Source: Flavobacterium fluviatile (GTDB lineage: Bacteria; Bacteroidota; Bacteroidia; Flavobacteriales; Flavobacteriaceae). From it: a stretch of DNA of 64,000 nucleotides. The notes below the pieces were generated by a model. It searched no databases, had not been told where the DNA came from, and worked only from the letters and a program-made list of their open reading frames with translations. The stretch is from contig NZ_JAADZW010000006.1 in assembly GCF_010645065.1 (NCBI RefSeq), positions 62,001 to 126,000 on the forward strand, written 5' to 3'. Positions 1 through 9,873 of this stretch are shown here, piece by piece. Position numbers and translations under genes: made by a program. Positions within the stretch are counted from its first letter, which is position 1, and the number at the start of each line of letters is the position of its first letter.

Positions 1-271
1 CAATCATAGAGCTGCGCCCAACATAATTTACCGAAGCTTTCATCGTAACAAGCTCACCTACTTCAATAGGTTTTAAAAAGTTTACCGTATCTACCGAAGC
101 CGTTACACAATAATTGCCGCAAAATTTTGAAGCACATGCAAAGGCAATCTGATCCAGCAGTTGTAAAATGTAACCTCCGTGAATTTTTCCGCTAAAATTG
201 GTATGCGAAGGAAGCATTAATTCGGAAATACTAATTTTTGATGAAGAAACGGGTTTGAAATCTGTAGTCAT
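1..271 (-). CDS. acyl-CoA thioesterase, hotdog fold (C-terminus outside window)
   Basis: About 90 N-terminal residues are visible, starting at the ATG at 271 (MTTDFKPVSSSKISISELM). The stretch SGKIHGGYILQLLDQIAFA is the typical hotdog thioesterase motif around the central helix, followed by ASVDTVNFLKPIEVGELV, which fits the second conserved strand of YciA/BACH-type acyl-CoA thioesterases. Such enzymes hydrolyse acyl-CoA to free acid and CoA in the cytosol. The gene runs off the left edge, so length and domain number (single or double hotdog) cannot be judged. It is followed upstream by rmuC in the same direction, about 40 bp apart. Confidence 0.8.
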   Translation of the reverse strand, partial: MTTDFKPVSSSKISISELMLPSHTNFSGKIHGGYILQLLDQIAFACASKFCGNYCVTASVDTVNFLKPIEVGELVTMKASVNYVGRSSMI

Positions 272-314
272 TAATCTTGTAATTTATGGTTTTGTTTAGT
301 TTATTTAATTAAAA

Positions 315-1688
315 TCAATTTAATAATTGATTTTCATCTGTATTTGAAGCTCTGGAAACAATGTTCTCCGGAAGTGATTTTTTAGCCTTGGCACCCATTT
401 TTCTTAATTTCTCAACACTTGAGATAAGGTTCCCTCTTCCATCTACCAGTTTGTTCATAGCGTTTTCGTATTCAGTTTTGGTATCTTTTATTTTATTGCC
501 TATTCTTAACAAATCAGAAACTAAACCTTCGAATTTATCGTACAATGCCCCTGCCTGACGTGCAATTTCAAAAGCATTTTCCTGTTGTTTCTGATTGGCC
601 CACATACTGTCAATTGTTCGTAAAGTAGCCAGTAAAGTAGTGGGTGTTACAATCACAATATTGCGCACAAAAGCTTTATTGTATAGTTCAGAATCCACGT
701 TTAGGGCAATGGCAAAAGCGGGTTCAACGGGAATGAAAAGCAAAACAAAATCCGGGCTTTCAATTTGGTACAAATCGTGGTAATTTTTGCTTCCGAGCTG
801 TTCGACATGTCTCTTTAAAGAATTGACGTGTTCTTTCAGAAATTCATTTTTTAGGATCTCATCTTCTTCATTGATCCATTTTTCGTAAGCAGTCAGTGAA
901 ACTTTAGAATCGACAATCATTTTTTTGCCATCGGGAAGATTAATCACCACATCCGGAAATACACGATTTCCGTCAGCATTTATAAAACTTTGCTGTACTT
1001 CGTATTCTCTTCCCTTTTCAAGTCCGGATTTTTCCAGCACACGTTCCAGAACAAGTTCGCCCCAGTTACCCTGCATTTTACTGTCACCCTTGAGAGCTTT
1101 CGTCAGATTCAGGGTTTCTTTGCTCATCTGAACATTCATTTCGCTTAAACCTAAAATCTGCTGACGCAGTGCTGCATGGTAATCAATACTCTCCTTATGT
1201 GTCTGCTCTACTTTTTGCTCAAAACCCTGAATTTTATCCTGCAAAGGCAACAGGATGTTTTTCATGTTTACGGAATTCTGTTCGGTAAATTTTGCCGACT
1301 TTTCTTCAAGGATTTTATTGGCTAAATTTTCGAATTCTTTGGTGAATTTCTGCTGCAGTTCGGTTATTTCGAGTTTCTGTTCTTTATGACGCTCCCATAA
1401 ATTTTCAAAATCCACCTCTTTTTTTGAAAGCTGAATCGCCAGGCTGTCTTTCTCGTTCCGGATAGTATCTTTTTCTAAACTGATTAAATGAAGCTGTTTT
1501 TCAAAATTGTTTTTATCATTTTGAAATTGTTCTTTCTGCAATTGAAATTGTGAATTTGCCGCATTAAGTTTTTCACTTAATCCAACTTTTTCTGATTCAA
1601 ATTTAGCCGATGACAATATTTTTCCTAAATAAATACCTAAGAATACAGCAATAACAAATACGGACAAAAGTGGCAGAATATCCAACAT
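315..1688 (-). CDS. rmuC: DNA recombination protein RmuC
   Basis: 457 residues, usual for the family. An N-terminal hydrophobic segment (residues about 5-22) should anchor it in the membrane. A long coiled coil follows (about 30-200), then the RmuC domain (about 205-400). That domain contains QGNWGELVLERVLEKSG and PDVVINLPDGKKMIVDSKVS, and the D-x-K pattern fits the restriction-endonuclease-like fold predicted for RmuC. RmuC limits inversions at short repeats in E. coli; its biochemical activity is poorly known. The ATG at 1688 is chosen because it starts directly at the membrane segment. The divergent region to the next gene is AT-rich and carries no other feature that I can name. Confidence 0.93.
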   Translation of the reverse strand: MLDILPLLSVFVIAVFLGIYLGKILSSAKFESEKVGLSEKLNAANSQFQLQKEQFQNDKNNFEKQLHLISLEKDTIRNEKDSLAIQLSKKEVDFENLWERHKEQKLEITELQQKFTKEFENLANKILEEKSAKFTEQNSVNMKNILLPLQDKIQGFEQKVEQTHKESIDYHAALRQQILGLSEMNVQMSKETLNLTKALKGDSKMQGNWGELVLERVLEKSGLEKGREYEVQQSFINADGNRVFPDVVINLPDGKKMIVDSKVSLTAYEKWINEEDEILKNEFLKEHVNSLKRHVEQLGSKNYHDLYQIESPDFVLLFIPVEPAFAIALNVDSELYNKAFVRNIVIVTPTTLLATLRTIDSMWANQKQQENAFEIARQAGALYDKFEGLVSDLLRIGNKIKDTKTEYENAMNKLVDGRGNLISSVEKLRKMGAKAKKSLPENIVSRASNTDENQLLN

Positions 1689-1866
1689 AACTACGTTAAT
1701 TTTTACGTAAAAGTACGCAATAATACGTAGTTCTTAATTTTTAAAAATAAAATTTCACGAATTAGTAACCATTCTAAATTAAATAAACAATCCCTTCAAT
1801 TTTAAAAAAATATTCTTCAACGCAACCATTTTAAAACAATTACATCTATTAAAAATAAACCTAATA

Positions 1867-2754
1867 ATGAAACTCATGAAAAAGTTAATGCTAAGCTTAT
1901 TTATAGCTTTTGGATTCAGTGCCTGTTCACTTAATGATGATTTGCCACAGGATACTTGTGGAGAATACACGAATGTTCCTTTCACCGGTTTTCCTCTTGA
2001 CTGTAACTATACCCTTAAAGAGCAGTTTCCAAACCCTGCCGCTTTAATTATAAACAGTCAGGAAAAACTAAATCAGTATTTTACACAACATGCCAATTCA
2101 TGTACGGTTGCAAGTGATCCAAATATCAATTTTACCAATAATTTTCTGGTTGGAATTTTTTCAGGACAAAAAACAACCACTGGTTATGGCATAAAAATCA
2201 CTTCTATAGTAGAAAACAATTGCCAGATTATTGTCAATTTTTATGAGCACGGACCGTCAACAGGAGAGGTAACCAATCCTGCAACAACCTATCCTGCTGA
2301 TTATGTTTTGATTCCAAAGACGACAAAACCTGTCTATTTTAACCGAACTACAGAAAACAAAGACAATATTGTGATTGGAACTTTTTATGGTGAATGCAGT
2401 GGTTCAGATTGTCAGCAATTTTATCAGTTAAACGATTATAATACCCTAAAATTCTTAGATGTTGCAAACGGAATTTATGAGTTTGGTCAATATAAAAATA
2501 CTGCTACAATAAAAAGAGGCGAATACACGTTGTTCCTGAAAAATGTCCCAACTGAAATCTTAAACCTAAAAGGCCAGACCAAAACCTACGGATCTCCAGA
2601 CTCAGCAGATCAGGGTGGTGTTTATTTTGAATTACACCAAGGTGCCAGTACAACAAAAATCTATATCGACAATACTGATACAGCAGATCAAAGTACAGAA
2701 GTGAAAGCTTTCAAGAAGGCAATTAAAGACAAAATTGTACTTTTAAAAATTTAA
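1867..2754 (+). CDS. lipoprotein with PrcB-like C-terminal domain
   Basis: 295 residues. The N-terminus MKLMKKLMLSLFIAFGFSAC is a lipoprotein signal peptide with a lipobox ending at Cys20, so the product should sit on the outer or inner membrane facing the periplasm. Residues about 95-150 contain GQKTTTGYGIKITSI, then a Pro-containing stretch ending NPATTYPADYVLIPK. This matches the layout of the PrcB C-terminal domain (PF14343: TGGY, then P..G...TYPY). The second half has no family that I recognise. Partner and function are unknown; PrcB is a protease-complex subunit in Treponema, but no protease gene lies next to it here. The next gene starts 7 bp after its stop codon. Confidence 0.7.
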   Translation: MKLMKKLMLSLFIAFGFSACSLNDDLPQDTCGEYTNVPFTGFPLDCNYTLKEQFPNPAALIINSQEKLNQYFTQHANSCTVASDPNINFTNNFLVGIFSGQKTTTGYGIKITSIVENNCQIIVNFYEHGPSTGEVTNPATTYPADYVLIPKTTKPVYFNRTTENKDNIVIGTFYGECSGSDCQQFYQLNDYNTLKFLDVANGIYEFGQYKNTATIKRGEYTLFLKNVPTEILNLKGQTKTYGSPDSADQGGVYFELHQGASTTKIYIDNTDTADQSTEVKAFKKAIKDKIVLLKI

Positions 2755-2761
2755 ACCAATC

Positions 2762-3160
2762 ATGACAAAAAAACTGTTTCTTTTCATTGTATTTATCATT
2801 TGTACAACGGCTTACCCATTAAAAAATAACACAAAAAAAACCAGTCAGATTACGGATACCTGGATCTGGGTAAAAACGACAGGCGGAGAAAATAACCCTT
2901 ATGTTGCTACTCCAAAAACAATAGGATTCAATAAAAAAATAGTTTTTACTCCTGACGGAAAAATCATTACCTACAAAGATGATGTCGAAATTCGAAACAG
3001 CTTGTATGAAATCAAAAAAGGAATCAGTTTTTTTGATCAGTCTGAGAAAGACCTGATTTCTTTTGAAGGCAAAACATATATCATAGAAAACCTTGACAAT
3101 CAAAACTTAACAATCATAAGTAATGACTCAGAGGGTACCCGTACTATCTATAAAAAATAG
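2762..3160 (+). CDS. small secreted protein of unknown function
   Basis: 132 residues with an N-terminal signal peptide (MTKKLFLFIVFIICTTAYPL). The remainder is rich in alternating beta-type segments: a Trp-Ile-Trp near residue 33, FTPDGKIITYKDD, LDNQNLTIISND. This resembles the small lipocalin-like secreted proteins common in Flavobacterium, but no diagnostic motif is present and no family is claimed. It lies 7 bp after the PrcB-like lipoprotein gene and is probably co-transcribed with it. A sigma-factor gene with its own promoter-like box follows. Confidence 0.6.
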   Translation: MTKKLFLFIVFIICTTAYPLKNNTKKTSQITDTWIWVKTTGGENNPYVATPKTIGFNKKIVFTPDGKIITYKDDVEIRNSLYEIKKGISFFDQSEKDLISFEGKTYIIENLDNQNLTIISNDSEGTRTIYKK

Positions 3161-3180
3161 GTTAAGAGTATAAAAAAAGT

Positions 3181-3188
3181 TATTTTTG
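3181..3188 (+). promoter_or_regulatory. probable -7 promoter box (TATTTTTG)
   Basis: TATTTTTG fits the Bacteroidota -7 consensus TAnnTTTG and lies 22 bp before the sigma-factor start codon. No clear TTG -33 element is seen at the usual distance, so this is only suggestive. Confidence 0.35.
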
Positions 3189-3210
3189 CAACAACAAAAC
3201 TACCCTATTT

Positions 3211-3762
3211 TTGAAAGACGATTTAGACATATATATTAAACAATGCATACAAAATGACAGAGCAGGACAACTGAAAATTTATCAGTTGTTCTCTCCTGTT
3301 TTATATGGTATTTGCTTAAAATATATGAAAAATGAAGATGATGCCAAAGATGTTTTTCAGGAGGCTTTTGTTATTGTTTTTCAAAAAATCCATCAATATA
3401 AATTTGAAGGCAGCTTTGAAGGCTGGCTAAAGCGAATCTTTATCAATAAACTCATCGAGACATTAAGCAGGAAAAGAAAGGAAAGCTTCTTTTTGGATGT
3501 TTTTGATCCTGATACCGATTTTGTGGAAGAAGAAGAATTAGAAATTGTTCCGATACCGCAGGAAAGATTGTTAGAATATATCAGAGAATTACCAGACCAG
3601 TACCGCATGGTTTTTAACTTATATGTTTTTGAAAAAATGAAACACAGGGAAATTGCGGAACAACTCAAAATTTCAGAGGGAACTTCTAAATCCAATTTAA
3701 ACAGGGCCAAACGAATTTTACAAAAAAGGATTTTGAGCATTAAAAATTTTAAAACAGCATGA
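3211..3762 (+). CDS. ECF-family RNA polymerase sigma factor
   Basis: 183 residues. Region 2 is visible at about 25-90 (NEDDAKDVFQEAFVIVFQKI, then GWLKRIFINKLIE), and region 4 at about 125-178 (LPDQYRMVFNLYVFEKMKHR, then ISEGTSKSNLNRAKRILQ), a helix-turn-helix that reads -35-type elements. The start is a TTG at 3211; no in-frame ATG lies before region 2. The gene overlaps the next one by 4 bp (ATGA type), which links it to a partner protein that begins like a Bacteroidota anti-sigma protein. The sigma factor probably controls a cell-envelope regulon, possibly including its own operon (inferred). Confidence 0.9.
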   Translation: MKDDLDIYIKQCIQNDRAGQLKIYQLFSPVLYGICLKYMKNEDDAKDVFQEAFVIVFQKIHQYKFEGSFEGWLKRIFINKLIETLSRKRKESFFLDVFDPDTDFVEEEELEIVPIPQERLLEYIRELPDQYRMVFNLYVFEKMKHREIAEQLKISEGTSKSNLNRAKRILQKRILSIKNFKTA

Positions 3763-5661
3763 AAAAGCAAAAAATAGAAGATATTTTTTCATCAATGGAA
3801 AACTTTTCCAGTGTTCCGCCACCTGAATTGTGGAATAAAATTGAAGAAGAACTTGATAAACCTAAAAAGAAAAAGAGAACAATTCTTTGGTGGTCAGCTG
3901 CTGCATGTCTGCTATTAGGATTATTGCTCCCTGCTATTGTAAATTTCAGTTCTAATTCAGAAATTGAAAAAACAAATAACGAATCGATTGGAAAAAGCGT
4001 TGTTTTTGATGAAAACAAAACCGACTTAAATAAGAATAAAGCAATTTCTGTTGAGAAAAACAATAACGAAGAAAATTCCGGTATTGTTGAAAATCCTTCT
4101 CTAGAAAACATAGCAAAGCCATCTGAAAATTCCGGAAATACTAAGAAATACAGAACAACAATTACTCCTATTAATTCTAATAAAAAAATCAATTCAGGAA
4201 TTTCAAACCAGAATTTTAACATTGTAACAAAAAATACAAATCAGATTGCAGCTGAAAAAACATTCACTACAGGAAAACAAAATTCGTTCAATTCTGTTTC
4301 AAATAATCAAATGCCATCTGAAAAGAGAAATGAGAATCAGGCTGTGAAATTCGTTCAATTCTGTTATAAATAATCAAATGCCATCTGAAAAGAGAAATGA
4401 GAATCAGGCTGTGGCTGAAAAAAAATTCACTGCAGGAAAACAAAATTCGTTCAATTCTGTTTCAAATAATCAAATGCCATCTGAAAAGAGAAATGAGAAT
4501 CAGGCTGTGGCTGAAAAAACATACACTGCAGGAATACAAAATTCGTTCAATTCTGTTATAAATAATCAAATGCCATCTGAAAAGAGAAATGAGAATCAGG
4601 CTGTGGCTGAAAAAACATACACTGCAGGAAAACAAAATTCGTTCAATTCTGTTTCAAATAATCAATTGCCGAATTCTTTTTGGGAAGACAAATCAGCTTC
4701 AAAAAACAATCCTGCTGTGGTTTTAAATTCTTCAAATTCAATTTCAGATCCAAAAACTAATACCCTGGAAAAAGCTTCTGATGAAACAATAACAAAATCA
4801 ATATTGGCAGAAAACATTCAAAAAAACAACTCAATATCTGTTAGTTCATTGAATAGAGAAGATTCACTTCAATTGGCAGTATTACAAAATTTGGAAAAAG
4901 GCATTGTTGAAGTTAAAACTGAAAAAGACAAAGAAACTGAACCTGCATCTGATCCTGAAAAATGGTCTTTGGAAGTTTTTGCGGGAATAGCAAATTCAGA
5001 AAACTATAATAACCAAAAAACATTCGGGAATGTAAACGAGTCAAAACAAACAAGTTCATTTGGAGTAAAAACCAATTACAAACTCAATAAAAAATGGGCT
5101 GTGAGTTCCGGCTTAAAAATTAATGAATTGGGACAAAGTATTGCTAATGTTTCTTACTATAGCAATAATAATAATACTGCTTCTGCGCCAATAATGAATG
5201 AATATTTTAGCCCAAATTCATTTACAAATGGTGTCTCGCCAAGAATAACCAACAATTCAAGCTATGTTTTCGTTTCAAAAAATACCAGTAATGCTTTGAA
5301 AAGTGACAATCTTGAAAGCGGGAACATCGATCAGAGTTTAAAGTACATTGAAATGCCTCTTGAGGTTTCTTATTCTCTTTTTAGTAAAAACAAAACGAGT
5401 ATCAGTTTAAATACAGGTGGCTTCGTAGGAAAATTAATTTCAAACAATATGACCTTAAACGGAAATTCTATAGGTGATAACTTAAATGCCAGTGAATTCG
5501 TTTTCGGTTCTTTGCTAAGCAGTACTTTTCAATATCGTATATACAAAAAAACACATGTATTTGTTGAGCCGGGCATGAATTATTACCTCAATCCATTAAC
5601 CAATCAAACCTTTAATCAATTTCAATGGGCGTTTAATTTTGGTTTGAATGTTTCATTTTAA
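3759..5661 (+). pseudogene. sigma-factor partner: membrane-anchored protein with 96-bp repeats and C-terminal beta-barrel, frameshifted
   Basis: Two reading frames, 3759-4373 and 4378-5661, are halves of one gene. The first half starts MKKQKIEDIFSSMENFSSVP, has one membrane helix (about residues 43-61, WWSAAACLLLGLLLPAIV), then a Ser/Asn-rich linker. The second half ends in a domain (WSLEVFAGIAN... onward) that looks like an outer-membrane beta-barrel of the PorT type. The frame changes inside a tandem repeat (4251-4670) because copy 2 is 67 bp instead of 96. Adding back the missing 29 bp makes the span 1932 bp, exactly 644 codons; removing copy 2 gives 612 codons. As written, translation stops at TAA 4371-4373. 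It could be a true null allele, a variable repeat, or an assembly slip. The start overlaps the sigma gene. Confidence 0.8.
4251..4670 (+). repeat. in-gene tandem repeat, 96-bp unit, about 4.5 copies
   Basis: Copies: 4251-4346 (96 bp), 4347-4413 (67 bp, lacks the first 29 bp), 4414-4509 (96), 4510-4605 (96), and a partial copy 4606-4670. Each full unit encodes 32 residues, beginning AEKTFTTGKQNSFNSVSNNQ and ending MPSEKRNENQAV. Copies are almost identical, with changes such as GTTTCA/GTTATA and AAACAA/ATACAA, which implies recent duplication or gene conversion. Confidence 0.95.
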
Positions 5662-5673
5662 GTTGCAGCTAAA

Positions 5674-6201
5674 ATGATGAAGCAGTGGAGAGAACCGGAA
5701 TCAATACCAAATGATTTAATACTTGTAAAAAAACTGGTTTTTGACCGATGTGATTTAGAATGTACTCAGCCTTTACCGGAAGCAGAAAGTAATGAATACA
5801 GTGCTTATCGTTTTGAAATCAACGATAAAAAAGTCTGCTACAGAGAAGCTAAAATTACCCCGGCCAAAACAGGACAATTTGTTACTTTGTGGAAACGAAA
5901 TACGGCTGGAACGATTGAACCTTTTGATTTTTCAGATTTAATCGATTTTGTGATTATCGCTGTCCGAAAAGGAAATAATTTTGGACAATTTATCTTTCCA
6001 AAAGCTGTTTTGTTAGAAAAAGGAATTTTTTCCACCTCAGCTAAAGAAGGAAAAAGAGCTACGAGAGTCTATCCGCCATGGGATTTTGCTACCAGCAAAC
6101 AAGCTCAAAAAACACAGCAATGGCAAATGGATTATTTTTTAGAAATAGCAGAAAATAATCTTAATGCTTCAGGAGCTAAAAAATTATTTAGCATAGAATA
6201 G
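5674..6201 (+). CDS. MepB family protein
   Basis: 175 residues, the full length of the MepB family (PF08877). Typical stretches are YRFEINDKKVCYREAKITP, KTGQFVTLWKRNTAGTIEPF, GQFIFPKAVLLEKGIFS and RVYPPWD near the C-terminus. MepB was named from the mepRAB operon of Staphylococcus, where it sits beside a multidrug pump, but its own activity is not established. It lies 12 bp after the frameshifted barrel gene and is followed by a strong terminator, so it may be the last gene of the sigma operon or be transcribed alone. Confidence 0.8.
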   Translation: MMKQWREPESIPNDLILVKKLVFDRCDLECTQPLPEAESNEYSAYRFEINDKKVCYREAKITPAKTGQFVTLWKRNTAGTIEPFDFSDLIDFVIIAVRKGNNFGQFIFPKAVLLEKGIFSTSAKEGKRATRVYPPWDFATSKQAQKTQQWQMDYFLEIAENNLNASGAKKLFSIE

Positions 6202-6202
6202 A

Positions 6203-6240
6203 AAAAAACAGGCAGCCTGAATTAAGCTGCCTGTTTTTTT
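6203..6240. terminator. bidirectional intrinsic terminator
   Basis: An A-run, arm CAGGCAGC, short loop, arm GCTGCCTG, then a T-run. The symmetric layout suits the convergent mepB and nuclease genes. Confidence 0.9.
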
Positions 6241-6256
6241 TTATTTCACTTTTGAT

Positions 6257-9200
6257 TTATTTTTTTATAACCTTTCCTGTAAAAATAACTTTATTATTTT
6301 CTGTCAGAGTGTAAATATAGATTCCCGAATGCAAATGACTCACCGGAATTTCTGTCGTACTTATTTCCTGACCCGCTTTTAGATCAATTGAATTTCCGGT
6401 CAAACGACCATTGATATCATAAAACCTTAATTTCAGGTTTTTATCTGAATTGGTTTTTACCAAAACATTTATCAAATCTGTTACAGGATTAGGAAATAGT
6501 TTTGCTGCGAATCTTTTATTTTCAAAATCAATTGTACTAAGGTCATCATCTTTCAGTTCAAAACGGGCAATTACCGGTCCATGGTCTGAAGTTGTGTTTG
6601 TATAGTTGGCAATATCCGTACGCGGATCATAAACGGCGATAGAATTTGGTATATATTCATTTGTTAGCTCATTAGAAACTATAATATGATCCAGAAATCC
6701 TCCCGAACTAAGAAAACTGTAAGCACCTGCCTGACTAATCCCCAGGGTAAGTGCATTGTAACGGCTGGCATCATTAACAAAAGCTTCATAAGATGAAGGA
6801 TTTGGTGTAATAACAGATGCTTTTACATCATCATTAAAATCCCCTAAAATCATGAAATTTGCATTTGGATAATGAACATCCAGACTGTCTTTTAATAATT
6901 CGGCATCGTATTTACGCATATTGTATCTTGTGATATCTGTACCGCTGTTTGCACGGGCATGAATATCAATCAGGTTGATTTCTTTTTTAACACCACCAAT
7001 ATTGGTCTCTATCTGAACCAGATAAGGCAGGCGTCCGGATGAAAAGAAACTATCTTCATTTCCACCTGGATAACCCGTCAATGTTACTGTATTAGCACGT
7101 ACCTCATCATACAAATCCTTAAACATAACACGTGTCTTTTTAACTGTAGTTGTCTGCGTATTATAAAGTACCACTAATTTTTGAGGTGGAAAATTCGGAT
7201 CCGGTGCATTAAATGAATACGACCATGAAGTCGAAATAGTTTTATCAAATGTTTTACCGTTGATGTTTAATTTCTGAATCAATACATCAATTGATGGATC
7301 ATCAGACACTTCCTGAACTACATATACGTCTGCATTCAATTTGTTCATTACTTTTGCTACATTCTCGATTTGCAAGGCATCATCTGTTGGACCAAATTCT
7401 TCTCCACCAGTATTTTTTACATCAGTGCCAAAAAACTCTAGATTATAAGTTACAACATCAAAAGTATCAGCTTTAGGAATGGAAGATCCTGTAAACAATC
7501 CAATTTGTTTATTCAAAGACGTACCGGTAACTGTTAAACTTCCTGAAATAGTTAATTGTTTTACAGCAGGGGCAAATTGCACATACACCGTTTTGTTGTT
7601 TGCAGCATCAGCAGCATCAACAACAACGCTTGATTGAAATGATACATTATCTAAAGACAATTTAAAATCTGCCGGTGCGGTAAGTGTGAGATCTCCATAA
7701 CCCTCTGCCTTTAGAATAAATGACTGACTTGCTGAAACTGAATTTACATTAACGTCACCAAAATCCAAAACCGGATTTGCATCTACATAACCCGCATCAT
7801 CTGTAATTGCGACATCATCCAGTGACCATTCTGCAGCATTATTGTTACCTCCGGCTGTTGTTTCATACACCCACGCAACATGAGTATTATTAGTCTTATA
7901 TCCGCTTAAATCTATGTATTGCGATGCTGCATAAGTTCCGGTTACAGTTGGAAATTTACCGTTTAGTGCTATCCAGTTTGCTGTTTCCGGATTGCTTTTC
8001 CCGTCATAATCAGTCGAAACCATTAATTTTAACTCAGAACCCGCATAAAATTTACGGGAATAAAAAGACAACAATGCAAATTGATTGAAATTATCTAAAC
8101 GCAGTCTTGGAGAAATCAGCCAGTCTTTACTTGCTCCGGTATCAGAATATCCGTTCATCAGTACCGCACCGCTTCCGGAATTTACATTCCTTGCAGTCGT
8201 TGTATGCGCCCATTTATTCAGGCTGCCCGCTGTATTGTGCTGTGTCCATCCACTGTTAGTCAAAACATTTGCATCATTGAATCCCTGAACATAAGGATTG
8301 ATTCCAGTACCTGATAAAGAGATATTTTTTGAAGCACCCTTAGTCTCATGCATAATTTGTCCTGAAAAACTGCCGGTAGCTGAAGGCGTAAACCGAACAT
8401 AAACAGTTAATGCTGCATCTGAAGCAAAAACTGCAGCGGGGTAAATCAAAGAAGAGCCAAACGTCATATTATCTTTCGAAATAGTAAAATCAGCCGGTGC
8501 CGTTACTGTTACAGCATCAACAAGGTTTTTTGCCTGAATTTGGTAACTTAAACTTTCAGAATCATAATTTGCTTCCGAAAAACCTAAATCCAGAGAAGAA
8601 ACTGAGGTGAGCAAAGACGGAACTGCCACATTGAGAGTTGTTGCATCGACTTTATTTACAACTGACTGAATATTTCCATTAGTATCCTCTGATACAGAAA
8701 AAACAGAATATGTAGTATTCAGGTTTAGTCCTGTAAAACTTTTTATATATACCTGAGAAGCATCAGTAATATCAAAAAATCCGGATTGCAAAGCAGCTGC
8801 TCCTGTTGCATCCTGACCGGCTTTTATCTGAGTAATTGTTGGCTCTGTGCTTCCTCCTGGCAATAGCACATAATAGGTTTTACCAATTTCATTTATTTTA
8901 TTCGAAAAGTCAAAGCTTTCTGACAAGATATTATCTGCTTTTGGATAACCTGCTTCACTAATCGGAGCAGCAATATCACTTTTGATATCAATGTTGTCAA
9001 TTGCAAAAGACGGTCGGGATCCACTACCTGATTCCTGTCTTGAAATCCATCTGATCTGAACTACTGGCTGATTATTACATTCTGCCGGCAAAGTGACTTG
9101 TATGGTTTTAGGATTTTGTGGCGTCGTATTGCCAGAATCAGTTTGTGTCGTAGTATTATTTCTGTAAGCAGTTTCTAAAATGGATGTAAAAGACGCTGTT

Positions 9201-9667
9201 GTACCCACTCTGTATTGCAAAACCATTTCATTAATACGTGTATTACTACCCCCGTCATAAGGATTACGGATTGTCATGGCATCATACTTTACCTGTATCG
9301 CAGACTGTCCCGTTGCATCAAATGCAAAAGCTATGTTGAGATCTAAAGAGCCATTATTTAGAAAACCAATTTTTTCATTATAATTATGAATATTACCGCT
9401 GTTTGTACTTGCAGTGCTGTTAGCAATTAGTGATCTGTCTGTCACTGTAGCATTTGTCGCAAAACCAGATCCGGGAGACCCAGCTGTCCAACCCTGAAAT
9501 CCAGATGGATAAGTTGTTGAGTTTGCGTCCAGCCCGTCAAAATTTTGAGTATAAGGTAAAGTTTGGGGTGTTGGCATCGTCTGGGCAAAAAGACTTCCTG
9601 ATAAGCAAAACAAATATAAAAAAGCCATTAAATGTCTAAAGAAGTAAATGTTTTTCATAAGTTTCAA
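6257..9667 (-). CDS. secreted endonuclease/exonuclease/phosphatase family protein with T9SS sorting domain
   Basis: 1136 residues. A signal peptide (about 1-28, ending SLFAQ) is followed by a choice-of-anchor type domain (about 30-230), beta-sandwich segments, and a second one with DWLISPRLRL (about 455-640). The endonuclease/exonuclease/phosphatase domain follows (about 735-1055), with VVTYNLEFFG, DVYVVQEVSD, LIDIHARAN, GDFNDD and TSDHGPVIARF, the expected catalytic and metal-binding motifs. The tail KLFPNPVTDLINV to VIFTGKVIKK is a type A T9SS sorting domain, so the protein is exported by type IX secretion to the surface or medium. Likely role is extracellular nucleic acid degradation for nutrient scavenging (inferred); a phosphodiesterase on another substrate remains possible. 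Monocistronic. Confidence 0.88.
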   Translation of the reverse strand: MKLMKNIYFFRHLMAFLYLFCLSGSLFAQTMPTPQTLPYTQNFDGLDANSTTYPSGFQGWTAGSPGSGFATNATVTDRSLIANSTASTNSGNIHNYNEKIGFLNNGSLDLNIAFAFDATGQSAIQVKYDAMTIRNPYDGGSNTRINEMVLQYRVGTTASFTSILETAYRNNTTTQTDSGNTTPQNPKTIQVTLPAECNNQPVVQIRWISRQESGSGSRPSFAIDNIDIKSDIAAPISEAGYPKADNILSESFDFSNKINEIGKTYYVLLPGGSTEPTITQIKAGQDATGAAALQSGFFDITDASQVYIKSFTGLNLNTTYSVFSVSEDTNGNIQSVVNKVDATTLNVAVPSLLTSVSSLDLGFSEANYDSESLSYQIQAKNLVDAVTVTAPADFTISKDNMTFGSSLIYPAAVFASDAALTVYVRFTPSATGSFSGQIMHETKGASKNISLSGTGINPYVQGFNDANVLTNSGWTQHNTAGSLNKWAHTTTARNVNSGSGAVLMNGYSDTGASKDWLISPRLRLDNFNQFALLSFYSRKFYAGSELKLMVSTDYDGKSNPETANWIALNGKFPTVTGTYAASQYIDLSGYKTNNTHVAWVYETTAGGNNNAAEWSLDDVAITDDAGYVDANPVLDFGDVNVNSVSASQSFILKAEGYGDLTLTAPADFKLSLDNVSFQSSVVVDAADAANNKTVYVQFAPAVKQLTISGSLTVTGTSLNKQIGLFTGSSIPKADTFDVVTYNLEFFGTDVKNTGGEEFGPTDDALQIENVAKVMNKLNADVYVVQEVSDDPSIDVLIQKLNINGKTFDKTISTSWSYSFNAPDPNFPPQKLVVLYNTQTTTVKKTRVMFKDLYDEVRANTVTLTGYPGGNEDSFFSSGRLPYLVQIETNIGGVKKEINLIDIHARANSGTDITRYNMRKYDAELLKDSLDVHYPNANFMILGDFNDDVKASVITPNPSSYEAFVNDASRYNALTLGISQAGAYSFLSSGGFLDHIIVSNELTNEYIPNSIAVYDPRTDIANYTNTTSDHGPVIARFELKDDDLSTIDFENKRFAAKLFPNPVTDLINVLVKTNSDKNLKLRFYDINGRLTGNSIDLKAGQEISTTEIPVSHLHSGIYIYTLTENNKVIFTGKVIKK

Positions 9668-9684
9668 AATAAAGTTTAATACTA

Positions 9685-9692
9685 CAAATCTA
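9685..9692 (-). promoter_or_regulatory. probable -7 box for the secreted nuclease
   Basis: On the minus strand this reads TAGATTTG, matching TAnnTTTG, 18 bp before the ATG at 9667. A convincing -33 TTG is not seen. Confidence 0.35.
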
Positions 9693-9873
9693 TGTACATT
9701 AAAGTTAAGCGAATATTATAAAAATATGAACTTAAATAACTCATATTTATAAACATTTTATAATAAACAACTGTTTTTAAACAACTTTCATTTAATATTA
9801 TTAACAAACCAGTCATTAAACAACAAAATTAACATTTTAAACCCCCTTACTCTGTTAAAAAAATATGGCGCAT

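Noticed and set aside
4340..4380. Programmed ribosomal frameshift joining the two halves
   Set aside because: No slippery heptamer or stimulatory structure seen; a 29-bp loss in repeat copy 2 explains the shift fully.
4251..4670. CRISPR-like array
   Set aside because: Copies are contiguous, without spacers, and encode protein in frame within an open reading frame.
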